Shown in pieces: positions 61,701-64,000 of a stretch of 64,000 nucleotides of DNA; position 1 is the first letter of the stretch; each line of letters starts with the position of its first letter. Source of the DNA: Parasulfuritortus sp036391875 (lineage in GTDB: Bacteria; Pseudomonadota; Gammaproteobacteria; Burkholderiales; Thiobacillaceae); the NCBI GenBank assembly GCA_036391875.1, contig DASVZA010000041.1, forward strand, positions 62,001 to 126,000, read 5' to 3'. The position numbers and the translations under genes are program-made. The notes under the pieces were generated by a model. The model searched no databases. It was not told the origin of the DNA and saw only the letters and a list, made by a program, of their open reading frames with translations.

Positions 61701-64000
61701 CTCACTGCCTGGGGCAACACCTCTGGTTACGCTGATATGCGTACGCGTGCTCAACAAAATGGCTACAACTTTTATATCGCCGGCCACATCACGCCACTTG
61801 ATGAAAGGCACTTGTCCGTATTGGAACAATTCAACGGACGTAGCTTCTACAAAATGCCTTGGGAGGACGGCAACAGCCTTGAGCAGGCCGCTCGACAAGG
61901 ACTGCGATTCAGTGGGAACAGCATTTGGGTTGGATGGTCATGGATGGCGCAAGAACCGTTGCTGGACCAGGCCTATGACGCGCTCAAAGAATCGGTCTAT
62001 GAAGCGCTACTGCCGCAAACTCGCCTGAAGCCCTTTATCGACCAGATCGACCTGACGCTATCCGAAGACGGCAGCATCGTGCTGGACTACTCCGCCGTGA
62101 AAGCAACCCTAATACAGGAAATCGACACCGATGCTGTCAAGGGCATCGGCGACTTGCTCGATTTCAACAGTTACGTTACTGACACGCTTGGTGAATCCAC
62201 ATGGCAGGGCCAAGGCACATCTTTGCTGCATGAGACCCTTGCAACCGTACCTATGACATCCGAACTTCAGAAATTGCTGTCGGACGCCAGCATTTATTTC
62301 GGCACGGATGGCACGAACGGCAACGACACCCTGTTCGCCGACGACTCAGGCGACACGCTGAATGCCTTCGCCGGAAACGACGATTTGTACAGCGGCAATG
62401 GCGCGGACACGCTTATCGGCGGGTCGGGCAGCGATATCTACCATTACCAGCGCGGGAACGGTTCGGACATCCTGCTGGACAGCGCATTCGGGGAAACCAA
62501 CTCCCTTCGGTTTGGCGAAGGAATTGCCGCCAGCGATATCCTGGTTACCTACGACAGTATCTTGCAAGCCGTGGTACTGGACCTCGGCGGTGGCGACACA
62601 ATCCAAATCGGTCCGCTGAACGATCTGGCTGTTCAGCAGGTCGCTTTCGCAGACGGCAGCACAATCACGACCGACGAGTTGCTCAAACAGACTGGCCTCA
62701 TTCAGAACGGTACGGATGGCACGGATATTCTGCAAGGCTCCGACTCAACGCTCTATGGCGATGTGCTCATGGGTAATGCAGGCGATGACTCGCTGAATGG
62801 CGGAGCGGGCAATGACACTCTGACGGGGGATAACGGCAATGACACCCTGAGCGGTGGCTCCGGCAACGACACCTATGTCTACAACCTGGGCGACGGCGCC
62901 GACACGATCGCAGATAGCGGCAATCCCATGTATCAATGGTGGACGGGGAAAACGGTTTATTCCAACACGAACATCCTGCAATTTGGCGCCGGCATCGACG
63001 CCACCATGCTGACCCCAGTATTCGACAGCACAACGCAAACAGCCGTCCTGACGCTGCCGGATGGCGGGCGAATCGATATTGGGACCGTGAATGATCTTGC
63101 CGTCCAGACTTTGCAATTTGCCGATGGCAGCACACTCGCCGTCGATGCGTTGTTCAGCCAGCAATTGTTGGAGCAGATCGGCACTGAGAATGCCGATGTA
63201 TTGACCGGCTCGGATTCGGCCGTCTACGGCGATCATCTGATTGGCCTGGGTGGAGACGACACCCTGAACGGTGGCGCAGGCAGCGACGTGCTGGAAGGCG
63301 GAAACGGAAACGACACGCTTGCGGGGGGAACCGGCAGCGACACCTACGTCTACAACCTCGGCGACGGAGCGGACACCGTCGTCGAAAGCAGTAGTTGGAC
63401 GGACCGGAACACGCTCAGTTTCGGCACCAACATCACGGCCGACATGCTGACGCCGCGTTTCGACAGCGCCACCCAAACCGTCACGGTTGACCTCGGAAAC
63501 GGCGACAGTATCGAAATCGGTACGCTGAACTCGCTCTCCATCCAGTCGCTGCAATTTGCCGATGGCAGTACGCAGACGCTGGATCAGTTCTTGCGTCAGC
63601 GCGGCCTCACAATTGACGGCACGGATAATTCTGACACGCTGTCCGGATCGGACTCGACCGCTTACAGCGATCATCTGTCCGGCGGAAAAGGTGACGACGC
63701 ACTTGTTGGCGGTAAGGGCAACGATACCTATGTGTTCAATCTGGGCGACGGCTTCGACACGATCCAGGATGCTTCCACCGAACAAAACACGCTTTCCCTC
63801 GGCGACGGCATCACGGCCGATTCGATCCAGCCCTGGCTGGACGGTGTCACGGGCGCGTTGTGGCTGGACTTCAATGCCGACGATGGCGTGTCCGTGGGCA
63901 AGTACGACGCCAGCCAGTCCAAGTTGTTGCTTTACGTTTCGCAGGTTGCACTCTACGACGGGACAACCACCAACCTGAGCCAGCTATTGGCACAAAAGGA
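58710..64000 (+). CDS. Large RTX protein with N-terminal lipase-like domain (partial, >1763 aa)
   Basis: Open from ATG 58710 (CGGGAG upstream) to the window edge. Residues about 1-250 form an alpha/beta-hydrolase of the class 3 lipase type, with nucleophile Ser113 in GHSLGGG and candidate His227 in NLHSIALL. Residues 425-649 are 25 unbroken RTX nonapeptides. Calcium EF-hand-like sites follow at 757 (DLNGDG), 799 (DRNGNGTID) and 859 (DLNQDG). From about 1198 on, repeated 136-157-residue modules combine RTX motifs with HCBP-related beta domains. No signal peptide: a type I secretion substrate, matching the adjacent exporter. C-terminal export signal unseen. Confidence 0.9.
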   Translation, partial: MASQFELDCALMAGAAYRSNRLEINRFPIPENWSELPSSHIVGSSGFEAISFQYGSEVVISYAGTDPSSLGDLWADVTLASGFGSSQLNQAMLYYLQVKAAHPNASISFTGHSLGGGLAAVMGMLFDLPAITFDQAPFANSVSTPLRDQLVTWLHSKGYNDSQLAELAPGLLSFSVPNTRATNVTGYYVQGELLHYPPFSPPFSTIGSQTELGQGSDLGITSAVNLHSIALLTAFLQNNAFEKLTYKLPELLGMAFDSTLFSFPTDQGNENFLERLVRHEAGVGADPQTGAAAIPADAMLDRFTSDLQKVAQDGGLTMTNDAIKQMLVAFAMQKYYDEPASGGDHGLGLFKPVSGGIHFDTTEVADTLYQAKGYYLYMPTYLDSLPMAEQTLVRPLLPALTDWYVQAGDQSLSATADTQGAFMLGGIGNDSLAGNSANDLLMGNAGDDQLFGGAGDDTLIGGDGIDTLDGGDGDDQLLGGAGDDNLIGGDGIDTLDGGDGNDNLQGGGGDDMLDGGYGDDTLDGGDGNDSLLGGSGDDMLDGGYGDDMLSGGGGDDTLIGGDGNDTLNGSDGNDTLMGGGGNDALNGGGGNDTLIGGDGEDMLDGGDGNDMLIGGGGDDTLIGDSGNDTLIGGGGNDTLIGGDGTDIYYADTGETIDDSDGYGKVYVGSILLTGGEWDKDEGCYLSADKTISYTKAGGGIIAETPQGTVFILAPNSSGGDGLPNMGIPLIDKIDPKTSTDFNAAQSYPYLVDPLTLDLNGDGLNTVPVSTPPLLFDINATGIKTSVGWIAADDGLLVMDRNGNGTIDSGAELFGNATPSYSTGGKTANGFAALAQEDTNHDGVVDAQDTNWSKLEVWQDLNQDGISQSDELSTLDELGIVSLNVGSTRNLQALDNGNQVADIGMFTRTDGSTGTAGTPVGMADINLAVDTFHRTFSDTIPTTAQTENLPDMQGSGMVRDLREAASLQTEAGQILAAKLAQYANATTRSEQMALLDDLLTAWGNTSGYADMRTRAQQNGYNFYIAGHITPLDERHLSVLEQFNGRSFYKMPWEDGNSLEQAARQGLRFSGNSIWVGWSWMAQEPLLDQAYDALKESVYEALLPQTRLKPFIDQIDLTLSEDGSIVLDYSAVKATLIQEIDTDAVKGIGDLLDFNSYVTDTLGESTWQGQGTSLLHETLATVPMTSELQKLLSDASIYFGTDGTNGNDTLFADDSGDTLNAFAGNDDLYSGNGADTLIGGSGSDIYHYQRGNGSDILLDSAFGETNSLRFGEGIAASDILVTYDSILQAVVLDLGGGDTIQIGPLNDLAVQQVAFADGSTITTDELLKQTGLIQNGTDGTDILQGSDSTLYGDVLMGNAGDDSLNGGAGNDTLTGDNGNDTLSGGSGNDTYVYNLGDGADTIADSGNPMYQWWTGKTVYSNTNILQFGAGIDATMLTPVFDSTTQTAVLTLPDGGRIDIGTVNDLAVQTLQFADGSTLAVDALFSQQLLEQIGTENADVLTGSDSAVYGDHLIGLGGDDTLNGGAGSDVLEGGNGNDTLAGGTGSDTYVYNLGDGADTVVESSSWTDRNTLSFGTNITADMLTPRFDSATQTVTVDLGNGDSIEIGTLNSLSIQSLQFADGSTQTLDQFLRQRGLTIDGTDNSDTLSGSDSTAYSDHLSGGKGDDALVGGKGNDTYVFNLGDGFDTIQDASTEQNTLSLGDGITADSIQPWLDGVTGALWLDFNADDGVSVGKYDASQSKLLLYVSQVALYDGTTTNLSQLLAQK
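59982..60656 (+). repeat. Array of 25 RTX nonapeptide codon blocks
   Basis: 25 consecutive 27-base units encoding GGxGxDxLx-type calcium-binding nonapeptides. Some units recur as 81-base (three-unit) blocks, e.g. GGAGDDTLI-GGDGIDTLD-pattern twice and GGxGDDMLD-GGYGDD-pattern twice, which points to recent segmental duplication. Confidence 0.92.
62301..64000 (+). repeat. Tandem C-terminal RTX/HCBP-type modules
   Basis: Module starts at 62301, 62709, 63180 and 63618 share GT-D/E-x-x-D-x-L, then Y-D-L, an RTX patch, YVYNLGDGADT, L-FG-I, and LQFADGST. The spacings are 408, 471 and 438 bases; the last module is cut by the window end. Confidence 0.8.

Overview
The window is a contiguous piece of a high-GC betaproteobacterial chromosome. 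The gene content fits a chemolithoautotrophic, probably sulfur-oxidising member of the Thiobacillus/Hydrogenophilales/Rhodocyclales type. That placement is an inference from a CbbY-like sugar-phosphate phosphatase, a flavocytochrome c sulfide dehydrogenase-like flavoprotein, a periplasmic rhodanese, a SulP transporter paired with a gamma-class carbonic anhydrase, and a Hyf-like membrane complex. No rRNA or other taxonomic marker is present.

Layout. 1-4.3 kb (minus strand): carAB and a tRNA-Pro/Arg/His cluster, with folD divergent. 5.3-7 kb: a HAD phosphatase, a small unknown protein and a ribbon-helix-helix regulator. 7.1-14.2 kb: a tight operon for a Hyf/Ehr-type membrane complex (B, C, E, F, G, I) whose 'hydrogenase' large subunit has lost the Ni-Fe cysteines. 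14.3-20 kb: signalling genes (haem-motif GGDEF/EAL protein, K+ channel, rhodanese, chemoreceptor). 20-26.5 kb: glyA-nrdR-ribD-riboflavin synthase-ribBA-ribH-nusB-thiL. 26.6-29.1 kb: DUF302 protein, CopD-like membrane protein, Rossmann-fold protein and class II aldolase. 29.2-38 kb: tRNA-Gly/Cys/Leu and the translation/RNA cluster rimP-nusA-infB-rbfA-truB-rpsO-pnp. 38-44.8 kb: carbonic anhydrase and SulP transporter, a two-component system, an FccB-like flavoprotein and a Rieske protein. 45-52 kb: antiporter, chromate transporter, MetA-type acyltransferase, P-loop ATPase, PsiE-like protein and a GH13 glycosidase.

From about 52 kb to the end the codon use and base composition drift away from the rest, with a strongly AT-rich core at about 56.6-57.07 kb. 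This is an accessory region for type I secretion: a TolC-family channel, a divergent RTX-type ABC exporter, one decayed and one intact REP-associated tyrosine transposase (RAYT) element, a lipoprotein, and a very large RTX protein (more than 1763 residues, running off the window) that carries an N-terminal lipase-like domain. No membrane-fusion (HlyD) gene is present. The transposase remnant begins just after the exporter gene, where that gene would normally lie.

Most likely leads: the cysteine-less Ehr-type complex with a 19-bp perfect palindrome between it and a divergent RHH gene; the RTX-lipase/lipoprotein pair; the FccB-Rieske pair without a cytochrome subunit; and a set of RNA hairpins at operon leaders and just after stop codons.
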